NCBI RefSeq assembly: GCF_900107605.1
Contig: NZ_FNQJ01000008.1
Span: 62,001-126,000, forward strand
DNA from: Acidovorax soli
GTDB lineage: Bacteria; Pseudomonadota; Gammaproteobacteria; Burkholderiales; Burkholderiaceae_C
Length of the DNA stretch: 64,000 bases
Reading direction: 5' to 3'
How positions within the stretch are numbered: position 1 is the stretch's first letter; the number at the start of each line of letters is the position of its first letter. Under the pieces are notes generated by a model that saw nothing but the letters and a program-made list of their open reading frames with translations, did not search any database and was not told the DNA's origin. Of the stretch, positions 19,189 through 27,663 are shown piece after piece. A program made the position numbers and the translations under genes.

Positions 19189-20391
19189 ATGACGGCATTC
19201 ACCAGCGTGCGGCGAACCGCCCTGGGTGCGTTGACAGTAATTGCCGGCGCTTTGCTTGCCGTGCCGGTTCACGCGCAGAACTATCCTGTTTCGAGCGGCC
19301 AGCGTGCCACGGCGCAACAGGTGGCCGAACGTGGCGTTCCTCTTTCCGAGCTGGCACCCGGGGCTCCTGACACCTATGTGGTGAAACGCGGAGACACGCT
19401 CTGGGGTATTTCGGGGATGTACCTCCAGCGCCCATGGCGCTGGCCCGAGCTGTGGGGCATGAACCTCCAGGCCCTGCCCAATCCCCATCTGATCTTTCCG
19501 GGCCAGACGCTCCATCTTGAAAAGAACGGCGGCTATGCGCGCCTGCGCACCAGCGCCCGCGGCGCGCCTGACACGGTGCGGGTGTCACCCCGCACGCGCA
19601 GCGACAGCCTGGCCGATACCGCCCTGCCCACACTCAAGCCGCACCTCATCGAGCCTTTCCTGGTGGAGCCGCTGGTGGTGGACGCCGAGGTGCTCCAGCG
19701 TGCGCCGCGCATCGTGGCCACCGTGGACGAGCGCGTGCTGATGGCCGACGGCGACCGTGCCTATGCCCGGGGCGATGAATCCAGCCCGCTGCGGATGGAG
19801 GCCGGTGCATCCCGCCACTACCGGGTGTTCCGGGATGCCATTGCCCTCAAGGACCCCTTGACGGGTGAAATCCTGGGTTACGAAGCGCAATATGTCGGCA
19901 AGGCAGAGCTGGTGCGTGGCGAGTCGGTGGAAGAATCGGCCAATGGCAAGGGCGGCATTGCGTATGACTACGTGCCCGCCACCGTGGCGCTGTCTGCGAC
20001 CAAGGAAGAGGTTCGTGCGGGAGACCGGCTGCTGCCAGCGCCTGCGCGCGCTTTCGTCAGCTATACGCCACGCGCACCCCAGGTGGAGGTCGATGCGCGG
20101 GTGGTCTCGATTTATGGCGGCAACTCGGTGACCTACGCCGCACAGAACCAGGTCATTGCCATCAACCGGGGCACGAAGGACGGCATGGAAGCCGGCCAGG
20201 TGCTTCACATCATGACCAAGGGTGATCGCCTCAAGGACAGCACCGATGCCGCGAAGACGGTGATCAAGCTGCCCAGCGAGCGCAATGGCCATGTGATGGT
20301 GTTCCGCACCTTTGACCGGGTTTCCTATGCGTTGATTCTGGAAATCCGCACCGGCGTGCGGGTGGGTGACCGTCTGGTCAATCCCGAATAA
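19189..20391 (+). CDS. LysM-domain peptidoglycan-binding protein
   Basis: This 400-residue exported protein has a signal peptide ending at VPVHAQ and, near residues 57-105, a LysM motif (TYVVKRGDTLWGISGMYL ... NPHLIFPGQTLHL) that binds peptidoglycan glycan chains. The long remainder is beta-rich and has no enzymatic motif that I recognise, so it is probably a cell-wall-binding factor rather than a hydrolase. AAGGA precedes ATG 19189; earlier in-frame ATGs lack this. It lies 60 bases upstream of dprA on the same strand, a linkage common in betaproteobacteria. Confidence 0.88.
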   Translation: MTAFTSVRRTALGALTVIAGALLAVPVHAQNYPVSSGQRATAQQVAERGVPLSELAPGAPDTYVVKRGDTLWGISGMYLQRPWRWPELWGMNLQALPNPHLIFPGQTLHLEKNGGYARLRTSARGAPDTVRVSPRTRSDSLADTALPTLKPHLIEPFLVEPLVVDAEVLQRAPRIVATVDERVLMADGDRAYARGDESSPLRMEAGASRHYRVFRDAIALKDPLTGEILGYEAQYVGKAELVRGESVEESANGKGGIAYDYVPATVALSATKEEVRAGDRLLPAPARAFVSYTPRAPQVEVDARVVSIYGGNSVTYAAQNQVIAINRGTKDGMEAGQVLHIMTKGDRLKDSTDAAKTVIKLPSERNGHVMVFRTFDRVSYALILEIRTGVRVGDRLVNPE

Positions 20392-20451
20392 GGAGGGCGC
20401 CGGTGGCCATGCTGCGGCCTCGGTGTCCCGTGTGTTTCCTCTGTCCTGACC

Positions 20452-21606
20452 ATGGACATCGATGAACTCTCCGGCTGGCTGCGCCTGACGCTGACACCGG
20501 GCGTCGGCAACAGCACGGCCCGCCGCCTCCTGGCGGCTTTTGGTCTTCCTGCCGCCATTTTTCAGCAATCCGAGGGGGCGCTGGGGCAGTGCGTCACGCC
20601 CGTGCAGGCCCGGGCCCTGAGCCAGGTTCCCGAGGGCCTGGCGCCGCAACTGGAGACCACCTGGGCCTGGCTTCAGGGGCCGGCGCCAGACGGGACTGAG
20701 CGGGTGTTCCTGACCCTGGGCGATGCGCGTTACCCAGAGGCCCTGCTCGACACAGAAGACCCTCCGCTGGTGCTGTATGGCATCGGACCTGCGGCGTTGT
20801 GGGCCGCCCGGCCTTTTTCCACCGGGCATTGTCTGGCCATCGTGGGCAGCCGCAATCCCACGGCCCAGGGGGCGGACAACGCACGGCAGTTTGCGCGTGC
20901 GCTGCATGCGGCGGGGCTGACCATCGTGTCTGGGCTGGCGCTGGGGGTGGATGCTGCGGCCCATGAGGGGGCGCTGGACAGCGCAATGGCAGATGCCACA
21001 TTCCCCGCCACGATTGCGGTGGTCGGCACCGGGCTTGACAGGGTGTACCCCCGCCAGAATCTGGGGCTGGCACGGCGCATCGCCGCACACGGCCTGCTGA
21101 TCAGCGAATACCCCCTGGGCACACCGCCGCTGGCGCCCAATTTTCCCAAGCGCAACCGCATCATTGCAGGGCTTTCGCAGGGAACGCTGGTCGTGGAAGC
21201 GGCACTGGCATCGGGTTCGCTGATCACGGCCCGGCTGGCGGTGGAGCAGGGCCGTGAAGTGTTCGCCATTCCGGGCTCCATCCATGCACCCCAGTCGCGC
21301 GGATGCCATTCCCTGATTCGGCAGGGCGCCAAGTTGGTGGAGTCGGTGCAGGATGTGCTGGAAGAACTCCACTTTCCCGCTGCATCGGCGCCACCACTGC
21401 CGGCTTCTCCTGGGACGGCGCCCGCCCATCCGCCCGAAAGCGCATTGCTGCAGGCGATGGGGTTCGATCCGGTGGGGCTCGATGCACTGATGGCGCGCAC
21501 GGGCATGGACACCGCCGCCATGCAGGTCGAGCTGCTGGAGCTGGAGCTGGCCGGTGCCGTGGCCCGGCTGCCGGGCGGTTTGTTTCAGCGCATGGGCAGC
21601 GCCTGA
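20452..21606 (+). CDS. dprA: DNA-processing protein DprA
   Basis: DprA protects incoming single-stranded DNA and loads RecA during natural transformation. The 384-residue protein has an N-terminal helical domain (about 1-85), a Rossmann-like core with AIVGSRNPTAQGADNAR, SGLALGVDAAAHEGAL, PLAPNFPKRNRIIAGLS and EAALASGSLITARLA, and a C-terminal winged helix (DALMARTGMDTAAMQVELL) preceded by a Pro/Ala-rich linker. All the usual motifs are intact. Convergent with the DUF1631 gene. Confidence 0.96.
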   Translation: MDIDELSGWLRLTLTPGVGNSTARRLLAAFGLPAAIFQQSEGALGQCVTPVQARALSQVPEGLAPQLETTWAWLQGPAPDGTERVFLTLGDARYPEALLDTEDPPLVLYGIGPAALWAARPFSTGHCLAIVGSRNPTAQGADNARQFARALHAAGLTIVSGLALGVDAAAHEGALDSAMADATFPATIAVVGTGLDRVYPRQNLGLARRIAAHGLLISEYPLGTPPLAPNFPKRNRIIAGLSQGTLVVEAALASGSLITARLAVEQGREVFAIPGSIHAPQSRGCHSLIRQGAKLVESVQDVLEELHFPAASAPPLPASPGTAPAHPPESALLQAMGFDPVGLDALMARTGMDTAAMQVELLELELAGAVARLPGGLFQRMGSA

Positions 21607-21634
21607 GCGGCCCTGCGCTGCCGGCCGGGGTGCC

Positions 21635-23935
21635 TCAGCCCAGCAGCCGCTCCGGATTGGCGTCCAGCTTGGCCAGCGCGTCGCGCGTGGCGCGCAAGGT
21701 CAGGCCTTCCTCGTCCTGCGCCACCAGCAGCCCGGACTGCAGGTAGGCCGCCAGCCGGCGCAGCTGGATGAGGTAGCTGCTGCCGTCCGTGGCAGCGAAG
21801 AGGTGCAATTGCTTGCGCTGGCTCTGCCAGGCGTACTGCACCTGGGCCGAAGCCCCGTTGTGGTCCAGTGTGAACCACGCACCGCGCTGCAGTTCCTGGG
21901 CCCACGCCACCATGGCATCGTCCACCGGGGCGCCGTTGTCGGCAATCACGTGGATGGAGGAGGCGTCGATGCCGAGCATCATTTCGATGCTGTCGGCATT
22001 GAACGGCATGTCTCCCAGCGTGGCATCCCCGATGAAGTCTTCCAGGTTGGCCAGACGCTTGGCCATGGCGTCGATGTGGGCCTGCGGAATGGACGCGGTC
22101 TTGGACAGGAAGGCATCGGCCAGGGTATCGGTCAGCACCTTGATCTGGGCATCCTGGGCGGCTCCCTGGACCCCCATCAATACCAGGCCCTGGCGCAGGC
22201 GCTGCAGCAGGCCCGGAAGGCTCTGGATGACCTGTGCCCGTTCGCTGCGATGGGGTTTGGCACTGGCAGCCCACACCAGATCGGCGGCCGTGCGCTTGAA
22301 TGTGATGGTGTCGGCGTGCTGTGGGCCCTCGCGCACTGCCGAGAGGGCCAGCACCTCGGCCCAGGTCTTGAAGAGGAATTCCCGAATCTCGTCGCGCACC
22401 GGCATGTCGCGCAGCATGGTGCGCAGCTCGATCGTGTACTGGATGGCCAGCGTTTCCTTCTGTTCCACCTGCTGGGCCACGCTGACAAGGTGCGAGGTGG
22501 CCTGCTTTTCGGTCAGGAACTTCGACAGGAAGTTCTCGAATTCGTCGTACACCAGCTGAAAGACCCGGCGCCCGGTCTCGGGATACTGTTCGATCACCTG
22601 CACCACGCGGCGAATTTCGGCTTCCAGTGCGCTGCCATTGATGGTGGTGGCATCAAATCCCATGACGCACGCGCCCATGCGGTCGATGAGCTGGCGTGCA
22701 GGATGAGCGCTGTTGCTGAAGAATTCCGGTTCGGCCAGCGCCACGCGCAGCACCGGAACCTGCAGGCGCGCGAACCACACGCGCACGGCGGGGGGAATGC
22801 GGTCCTCGGCCAGAATGCTCTGGAACATCAGCGCCACCACCTCGATGATGGCCTTCTCTCCTGCCGTCGAGGCTTTTTTCTTCAACTCGGTGGATCGCTC
22901 CCGGACTGCGCCCGCCAGCTGGACCACCGCGGCGGGGCTGTAGTCTTCGATGCGCGTGGCGACACCGTTGTAATAGGTGTCCGCCTGGACGCGGTGGGCC
23001 GTGAGGGCATGCGCCAGCGCCGCCGATGCGGGCGGCGCATGGACCAGGTCAATGCCGGTGGCGGGCTGCGTGAGCAGCCGCCGCAGCTGGCCCATGATGC
23101 CCTGTGCCCGCAGGCGTGCACGCGACAGTGGCGTCATGCCCGTGGCGAAGGCCGTTCCCATGCCCTGGGGCTGGGACTGCCTCGGTGGCGCTGCGTGCGC
23201 TGCGGCCATGGCCCCCCGCGTTTGCGCCAGTGCCTGCGATGCCAGTCCACCCGCTCCGCCATCGCTGCCGGCCATTGCACCGCCGTCGGTCCGACGCACG
23301 CGCGCCCGCAGGTTGTTTTGCGGGGTGATGCCCTGCTCCACATAGAACACGTTCACAGCCTGGTACTGCTTTTGCAGCAGGTTGGCCAGGTCGCGCTGCA
23401 GAGGGTCCACCACGGTCAGCAGATCCGTGCGCTGCAGGCCCGCATCGCACCATTGCTCGACGACGATCAGGCATACGGCCTCGGGGCGCAGGATGTCATT
23501 GCTGTCGAGGTCCTGGCCTTCCAGCGACTGGGTTCGCTGGCGTACCGTGTCGAACTGCTGGCTGACCTGTTCGGTGATCGTGAGCGCCATGCGCGAGGCA
23601 GCGATCTTGTTCTCCACCACATCGTCGCTGAGCAACTCGAACTGCGCGCCAGTGGTCCGGCTGTCGCGCGTCGCGCTGACAGGGGGAACCAGTGCATCGC
23701 GCAGGGCCTTGACCATGCGCGCCAGCCAGTCGCCGTGGTGCTGCTGGTACAGCAGCCAGGCATCGCGCCGCGACTGCATCTCGCGCTGCGTGCCGGTCTG
23801 GGACATCAGCTGGGTCAGGAAATCCAGAACCGCCTGGTCCACATCAGGCAACCCGGCGCAGACTCCTTCCACAAACTTCTGGCGCGCCTGGCGGGCCAGT
23901 CGACGCTGCGGAGGAGAAGGGGGGGGGGCAGCCAT
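21635..23935 (-). CDS. DUF1631 family protein
   Basis: A large 766-residue soluble protein matching the DUF1631 (thymidine phosphorylase-annotated) family by its opening region (RQKFVEGVCAGLPDVDQAVLD) and its dominance of helical, charged sequence. No catalytic motif is seen, and there is no signal peptide or membrane segment. The DUF1631 family has no firmly assigned function; a C-terminal PilZ-like region is possible. It is the last gene after yajC-secD-secF on the reverse strand, 17 bases past secF, so probably co-transcribed. Confidence 0.75.
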   Translation of the reverse strand: MAAPPPSPPQRRLARQARQKFVEGVCAGLPDVDQAVLDFLTQLMSQTGTQREMQSRRDAWLLYQQHHGDWLARMVKALRDALVPPVSATRDSRTTGAQFELLSDDVVENKIAASRMALTITEQVSQQFDTVRQRTQSLEGQDLDSNDILRPEAVCLIVVEQWCDAGLQRTDLLTVVDPLQRDLANLLQKQYQAVNVFYVEQGITPQNNLRARVRRTDGGAMAGSDGGAGGLASQALAQTRGAMAAAHAAPPRQSQPQGMGTAFATGMTPLSRARLRAQGIMGQLRRLLTQPATGIDLVHAPPASAALAHALTAHRVQADTYYNGVATRIEDYSPAAVVQLAGAVRERSTELKKKASTAGEKAIIEVVALMFQSILAEDRIPPAVRVWFARLQVPVLRVALAEPEFFSNSAHPARQLIDRMGACVMGFDATTINGSALEAEIRRVVQVIEQYPETGRRVFQLVYDEFENFLSKFLTEKQATSHLVSVAQQVEQKETLAIQYTIELRTMLRDMPVRDEIREFLFKTWAEVLALSAVREGPQHADTITFKRTAADLVWAASAKPHRSERAQVIQSLPGLLQRLRQGLVLMGVQGAAQDAQIKVLTDTLADAFLSKTASIPQAHIDAMAKRLANLEDFIGDATLGDMPFNADSIEMMLGIDASSIHVIADNGAPVDDAMVAWAQELQRGAWFTLDHNGASAQVQYAWQSQRKQLHLFAATDGSSYLIQLRRLAAYLQSGLLVAQDEEGLTLRATRDALAKLDANPERLLG

Positions 23936-23952
23936 GCGTCAATGCTAGCGTG

Positions 23953-24906
23953 TCAGACCGTGGCCCCGGCGTTGGGATCGTTCGGATCCTCGTTCTCTTT
24001 CCTGGCTGTCTTGACCAGGTCTTCCCGCTTCACGCCCAGCCACATGGCAATGGCGGCGGCCACGAACACCGACGAGTAAATGCCGAACAGGATGCCGATG
24101 GTGAGCGCCAGCGCAAAGTTGTGCAGGCTGGGTCCACCAAAGAAGAACATCGACAGCACCATCGCTTCCGTCGATGCGTGGGTGATGATGGTGCGGCTCA
24201 TGGTGCTGGTGATCGCGTGGTCGATCACCTCGTGCGTGTTCATCTTGCGGTATTTGCGGAAGGCCTCGCGGATCCGGTCGAAGATCACCACCGACTCGTT
24301 GACCGAGTAGCCCAGCACCGCCAGCACGGCCGCCAGCACCGATAGCGAAAACTCCCATTGGAAGAATGCGAAGAAACCCAGGATGATCACCACATCGTGC
24401 AGGTTGGCAATGATGGCGGCCACGCCGAACTTCCACTCGAAGCGAAAAGCGAGGTAAACCACGATGCCCACCACCACCATGGCCAGCGCCATGAGGCCAC
24501 CGTGCACCAGCTCTTCGCCCACCTGCGGGCCGACAAACTCGGTGCGCCGCAGCGTGACGGCCGGATCAGCCGTCTTCAGCGCCGCAATGACCTGCTCGCT
24601 CTGCTGGGCAGAGGTCACCCCCTTTTGCACGGGCAGGCGGATCATCACGTCGCGCGCGGTGCCGAAGTTCTGCACCTGCACGTCGGGGTAGCCCAGGCCG
24701 GAGACCGTCTCGCGCACCTTGGCCAGTTCTGCCGGCTGGCTGTATGCCACCTCCATCACCGTGCCGCCGGTGAACTCCACCGACAGGTGCAGGCCGCGCG
24801 TGATCAGGAAGAACACGGCCAGCGCAAAGGTGATGAAGGAGATCGCGTTGAAAACCAACGCGTGCTTCATGAAGGGGATGTCTTTTCTGATGCGGAAAAA
24901 CTCCAT
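23953..24906 (-). CDS. secF: Protein translocase subunit SecF
   Basis: SecF with SecD uses the proton gradient to help pull preproteins through SecYEG. The 317-residue protein begins MEFFRIRKDIPFMKHALVF, followed by the first membrane segment, a periplasmic P1-like region, then segments containing the conserved GYSVNESVVIFDRIRE and TSMSRTIITHASTE. Standard length. Its ribosome binding site AAGGAA is formed by the last codons of the 24-codon ORF just upstream. Confidence 0.97.
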   Translation of the reverse strand: MEFFRIRKDIPFMKHALVFNAISFITFALAVFFLITRGLHLSVEFTGGTVMEVAYSQPAELAKVRETVSGLGYPDVQVQNFGTARDVMIRLPVQKGVTSAQQSEQVIAALKTADPAVTLRRTEFVGPQVGEELVHGGLMALAMVVVGIVVYLAFRFEWKFGVAAIIANLHDVVIILGFFAFFQWEFSLSVLAAVLAVLGYSVNESVVIFDRIREAFRKYRKMNTHEVIDHAITSTMSRTIITHASTEAMVLSMFFFGGPSLHNFALALTIGILFGIYSSVFVAAAIAMWLGVKREDLVKTARKENEDPNDPNAGATV

Positions 24907-24911
24907 GATTT

Positions 24912-24986
24912 TTATTCCTTGGTTGGAGTTTTCAGAGGAAGCTCATAGGCGCGCAGCGCATGTGATGCTGGAACGAAGAATTCCAT
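24912..24986 (-). CDS. 24-codon ORF between secD and secF, possible leader peptide
   Basis: Immediately after the secD stop, a strong Shine-Dalgarno AAAGGAGGAA precedes ATG 24986, opening a 24-residue frame that begins MEFFVPASHALRAY and ends TPTKE before TAA 24912. The stop lies five bases before the secF ATG, and the terminal codons AAG-GAA form the secF ribosome binding site, so translation of the two is likely coupled. The first four residues are the same as those of SecF (MEFF), suggesting partial duplication of the secF start. No homologue is known to me. Confidence 0.45.
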   Translation of the reverse strand: MEFFVPASHALRAYELPLKTPTKE

Positions 24987-24998
24987 GGTCTTCCTCCT

Positions 24999-26882
24999 TT
25001 AGTTGGTCTTGGCCACGGCGGAGTCGGCGTCTGCTTTCCAGACCTGTCCGATCGACACGCTCTTGAGCTTTTTCTGGCGGCCATACCAGAGGTTCACCAC
25101 GCCGCGCGAGAAGAAAACGGCCGAGAACATGCTGGTCAGGATGCCGATGGTGTGCACCACGGCAAAACCGCGCACGGGTCCCGAGCCAAACGCCAGCAAC
25201 GCCAGACCGACGACCAGCGTGGTCACGTTGGAGTCCAGAATGGTCGCCCAGGCGCGTTCGTAACCCGCGTGGATGGCCGCCTGGGGCGACATGCCGTCGC
25301 GCAGCTCCTCGCGGATGCGCTCGTTGATCAGTACGTTCGAGTCGATCGCCACACCCAGCGCCAGCGCCATGGCGGCAATGCCGGGCAGCGTCAGCGTGGC
25401 TTGCAGCATCGACAGGATGGCCAGCAGCAGCAGCACGTTCACCGAGAGCGCCAGCGTGGAAAACACGCCAAACAACCGGTAATACACGCACATGAAGGCG
25501 GCCACGGCCACCATGCCCCAGACCACGCTGTGGATGCCGCGCTCGATGTTGTCGGCGCCCAGGCTCGGGCCGATGGTGAATTCCTCGATGATCTCCATGG
25601 GCGCGGCCAGCGAGCCGGCGCGCAGCAGCAGCGCGGTGTCGTTGGCCTCGGCCGTGGTCATGCGGCCGGAGATCTGCACGCGGCCGCCGCCGATTTCGGA
25701 GCGGATCACGGGGGCCGTGACCACCTCGCCCTTGCCCTTTTCAAACAGCACGATGGCCATGCGCTTGCCGATGTTTTCGCGCGTGATGTCGCGGAAGATG
25801 CGCGAGCCCTTGGCATCGAGCGTGAGGTTCACGGTGGGTTCCTGGGTCTGCCCATCGAAGCCGGGCTGGGCGTCGGTCAGGTTCTCGCCGGTCAGGATGA
25901 CCTGCTTTTTCACGATGACAGGCTGGCCGTTGCGTTCCAGGTAGCGCTCGGAGCCAAACGGCACCGGGCCCCGGCCGGCTTCTGCAGCGCGCGCTTCGGT
26001 GCCTTCGTCCACCAGGCGCACCTCCAGCGTGGCGGTGCGTCCCAGGATGTCCTTGGCCTTGGCCGTGTCCTGCACGCCGGGCAGCTGCACCACGATGCGG
26101 TCCAGGCCCTGCTGCTGGATCACGGGTTCGGCCACGCCGAGTTCGTTGATCCGGTTGTGCAGGGTGACGATGTTCTGCTTGAGCGCCTGTTCCTGCACAC
26201 GGCGCGTGGCCTCGGGCTTGATGGTGGCGCGCAGCCTGAATTCGCTGCCCTCGGGCGTGCTGACGGTCTGCAGGTCGGGGAACTGGTCGGAGATCAGGTT
26301 GCGGGTTGCCGTCTGCGTGGCTTCGTCGCGCACCTTGATGTCGATGGTCTGGCTGTCGCGGCTGATGCCGCCGTGGCGGATGTTCTTGTCACGCAGCGCG
26401 GTGCGGATGTCGCCCGCATAGGACTCGGCCTTCTTGGTCAGCGCGGCCTGCATGTCCACCTGCAGCATGAAGTGCACGCCACCGCGCAGGTCCAGCCCCA
26501 GGTACATGGGGCGCGCATGCAGGGCCGTGAGCCAGGCCGGTGAGCGCGACACCAGGTTCAGCGCCACGATGTACGAGGGATTGGCGGGGTCGGGCACCAG
26601 GGCCTTCTGGATCGCGTCCCGGGCCTTGAGCTGGGTGTCGGGGGTGTCCACGCGTGCGCGCACCGAGCCGCCTTCGAGCGTCACGAGGTCGGGGGTGACG
26701 CCCGCCTCCTTGAGCACCTCCTCCACGCGCTGCTGCACGGCCGCATCCACCTTGACGGTGGCCTTGGCGGACGAAACCTGCACAGCAGGTGCTTCGCCGA
26801 AGAAATTGGGCAGGGTGTACAAGGCACCTACCAGCAGCACGATCACCAGGATCGCGTACTTCCAGACCGGGTAACGGTTCAT
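24999..26882 (-). CDS. secD: Protein translocase subunit SecD
   Basis: Membrane subunit of the SecDF motor. The 627-residue protein has an N-terminal membrane segment, large periplasmic P1 domain (GLDLRGGVHFMLQVDMQ near the start, RIVVQLPGVQD in the middle) and five C-terminal membrane segments containing the conserved GIAAMALALGVAIDSNVLINE and TLVVGLALLAFGSGPVRGFA. Length and motifs are normal. It is transcribed after yajC, with an R2 repeat in the gap. Confidence 0.97.
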   Translation of the reverse strand: MNRYPVWKYAILVIVLLVGALYTLPNFFGEAPAVQVSSAKATVKVDAAVQQRVEEVLKEAGVTPDLVTLEGGSVRARVDTPDTQLKARDAIQKALVPDPANPSYIVALNLVSRSPAWLTALHARPMYLGLDLRGGVHFMLQVDMQAALTKKAESYAGDIRTALRDKNIRHGGISRDSQTIDIKVRDEATQTATRNLISDQFPDLQTVSTPEGSEFRLRATIKPEATRRVQEQALKQNIVTLHNRINELGVAEPVIQQQGLDRIVVQLPGVQDTAKAKDILGRTATLEVRLVDEGTEARAAEAGRGPVPFGSERYLERNGQPVIVKKQVILTGENLTDAQPGFDGQTQEPTVNLTLDAKGSRIFRDITRENIGKRMAIVLFEKGKGEVVTAPVIRSEIGGGRVQISGRMTTAEANDTALLLRAGSLAAPMEIIEEFTIGPSLGADNIERGIHSVVWGMVAVAAFMCVYYRLFGVFSTLALSVNVLLLLAILSMLQATLTLPGIAAMALALGVAIDSNVLINERIREELRDGMSPQAAIHAGYERAWATILDSNVTTLVVGLALLAFGSGPVRGFAVVHTIGILTSMFSAVFFSRGVVNLWYGRQKKLKSVSIGQVWKADADSAVAKTN

Positions 26883-26972
26883 GATCGCGCTCTACTCAGT
26901 TGTCCATGGCGCATGGCGCCAACCCCTGCCAGGGATGCCGTGGGACTGGCTTGGCCAGGCCATCGGCATCGT

Positions 26973-27027
26973 CCCCCTTCGCGCGCATTGCGCGCGAGAA
27001 GGGGGAAGCGGCGCAGCCGCTCAGGGG
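26973..27027. repeat. GC-rich repeat R2 between yajC and secD
   Basis: CCCCCTTC and GAAGGGGG flank an inner GCGCGC-ATT-GCGCGC palindrome, followed by a second hairpin GCGGC-GCA-GCCGC and CTCAGGGG. The tail GGGGGAAGC...GCTCAGGGG recurs at 58941-59029. It may fold strongly in the yajC-secD mRNA and could alter their relative expression. Confidence 0.6.
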
Positions 27028-27038
27028 AATGTGCATCT

Positions 27039-27374
27039 TTACTTGACCGTGCCCTTGGGCAGCACCTGTGCCACGGCGCTGCGCTGGATCTGCACTTCCA
27101 CGCCGCTGGCGATCTCGATGTGCAGGAAACCTTCGGACAGGCGCGTGACCTTGCCGATGATGCCGCCGGCCGTGGCCACTTCGTCGCCCTTGGCAATGGC
27201 GTCGATCATGGCGCGGTGCTCCTTCTGGCGCTTCATCTGGGGGCGGATCATGACGAAATACAGCACCACGAACATCAGCACCAGGGGCAGCATGCCCGTG
27301 AGCGAGGACATGATGTCACCGCCACCCGTGGCGGCAGCAGGAGCGGTCTGGGCAAAAGCAGAAGAAATAAACAC
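27039..27374 (-). CDS. yajC: Preprotein translocase subunit YajC
   Basis: Small single-span membrane protein that associates with SecDF. The 111-residue protein reads VFISSAFAQTAPAAATGGGD, then membrane segment LVLMFVVLYFVMIRPQMKRQ, and the basic-to-SH3-like domain GDEVATAGGIIGKVTRL. The GTG start at 27374 is preferred because GGAG lies at the right spacing and because the upstream extension (to 27593) shows no family resemblance. It heads the yajC-secD-secF-DUF1631 cluster. Confidence 0.93.
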   Translation of the reverse strand: MFISSAFAQTAPAAATGGGDIMSSLTGMLPLVLMFVVLYFVMIRPQMKRQKEHRAMIDAIAKGDEVATAGGIIGKVTRLSEGFLHIEIASGVEVQIQRSAVAQVLPKGTVK

Positions 27375-27459
27375 GGACAGGACTCCACAATGGATGGTCG
27401 AAACACACAGAACCCGCCGCAGACACGCTTGACACGCACCTGCCGGGGCGAAACAGACC

Positions 27460-27489
27460 ATTGTATGCGGCCCCCCGCCCGGCACCCAA
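27460..27489 (-). promoter_or_regulatory. Promoter candidate for the yajC-secDF cluster
   Basis: Reverse strand TTGGGT (27489-27484), an 18-base gap and TACAAT (27465-27460). The transcript would start near 27453 with a leader of about 80 bases before yajC. Confidence 0.4.
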
Positions 27490-27563
27490 GGGCTAAGACC
27501 CAAGCCGGTGCCGGGTGTTAGCCGCTCACGGTGGATCTGCCGAGGGAGCGTCGCAATTGCTGA

Positions 27564-27620
27564 AGAAAAGAGCCTTTGGCGCTGGATGGGCAAGCGCCAA
27601 ATGCTCTCTTTTTGATAGTT
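27564..27620 (+). repeat. Dispersed repeat R1, copy E, forming a bidirectional terminator
   Basis: This copy has an ideal 9-bp stem TTTGGCGCT / AGCGCCAAA around GGATGGGCA, followed on the plus strand by CTCTCTTTTTG and, on the reverse strand, by GGCTCTTTTCTTC. It sits 44 bases beyond the stop of the indolepyruvate oxidoreductase gene and can act as its terminator. The flanking GAGCC and TTGATAGT match the R1 frame. Confidence 0.65.
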
Positions 27621-27663
27621 GCAACCCGCGCCGCCCCCGGGCGCCGCGGGCCATGGCGCGGGT

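Noticed and set aside
27375-27593. N-terminal extension of YajC
   Set aside because: YajC homology begins at VFISSAFAQ with its own ribosome binding site; the extension covers the promoter region.
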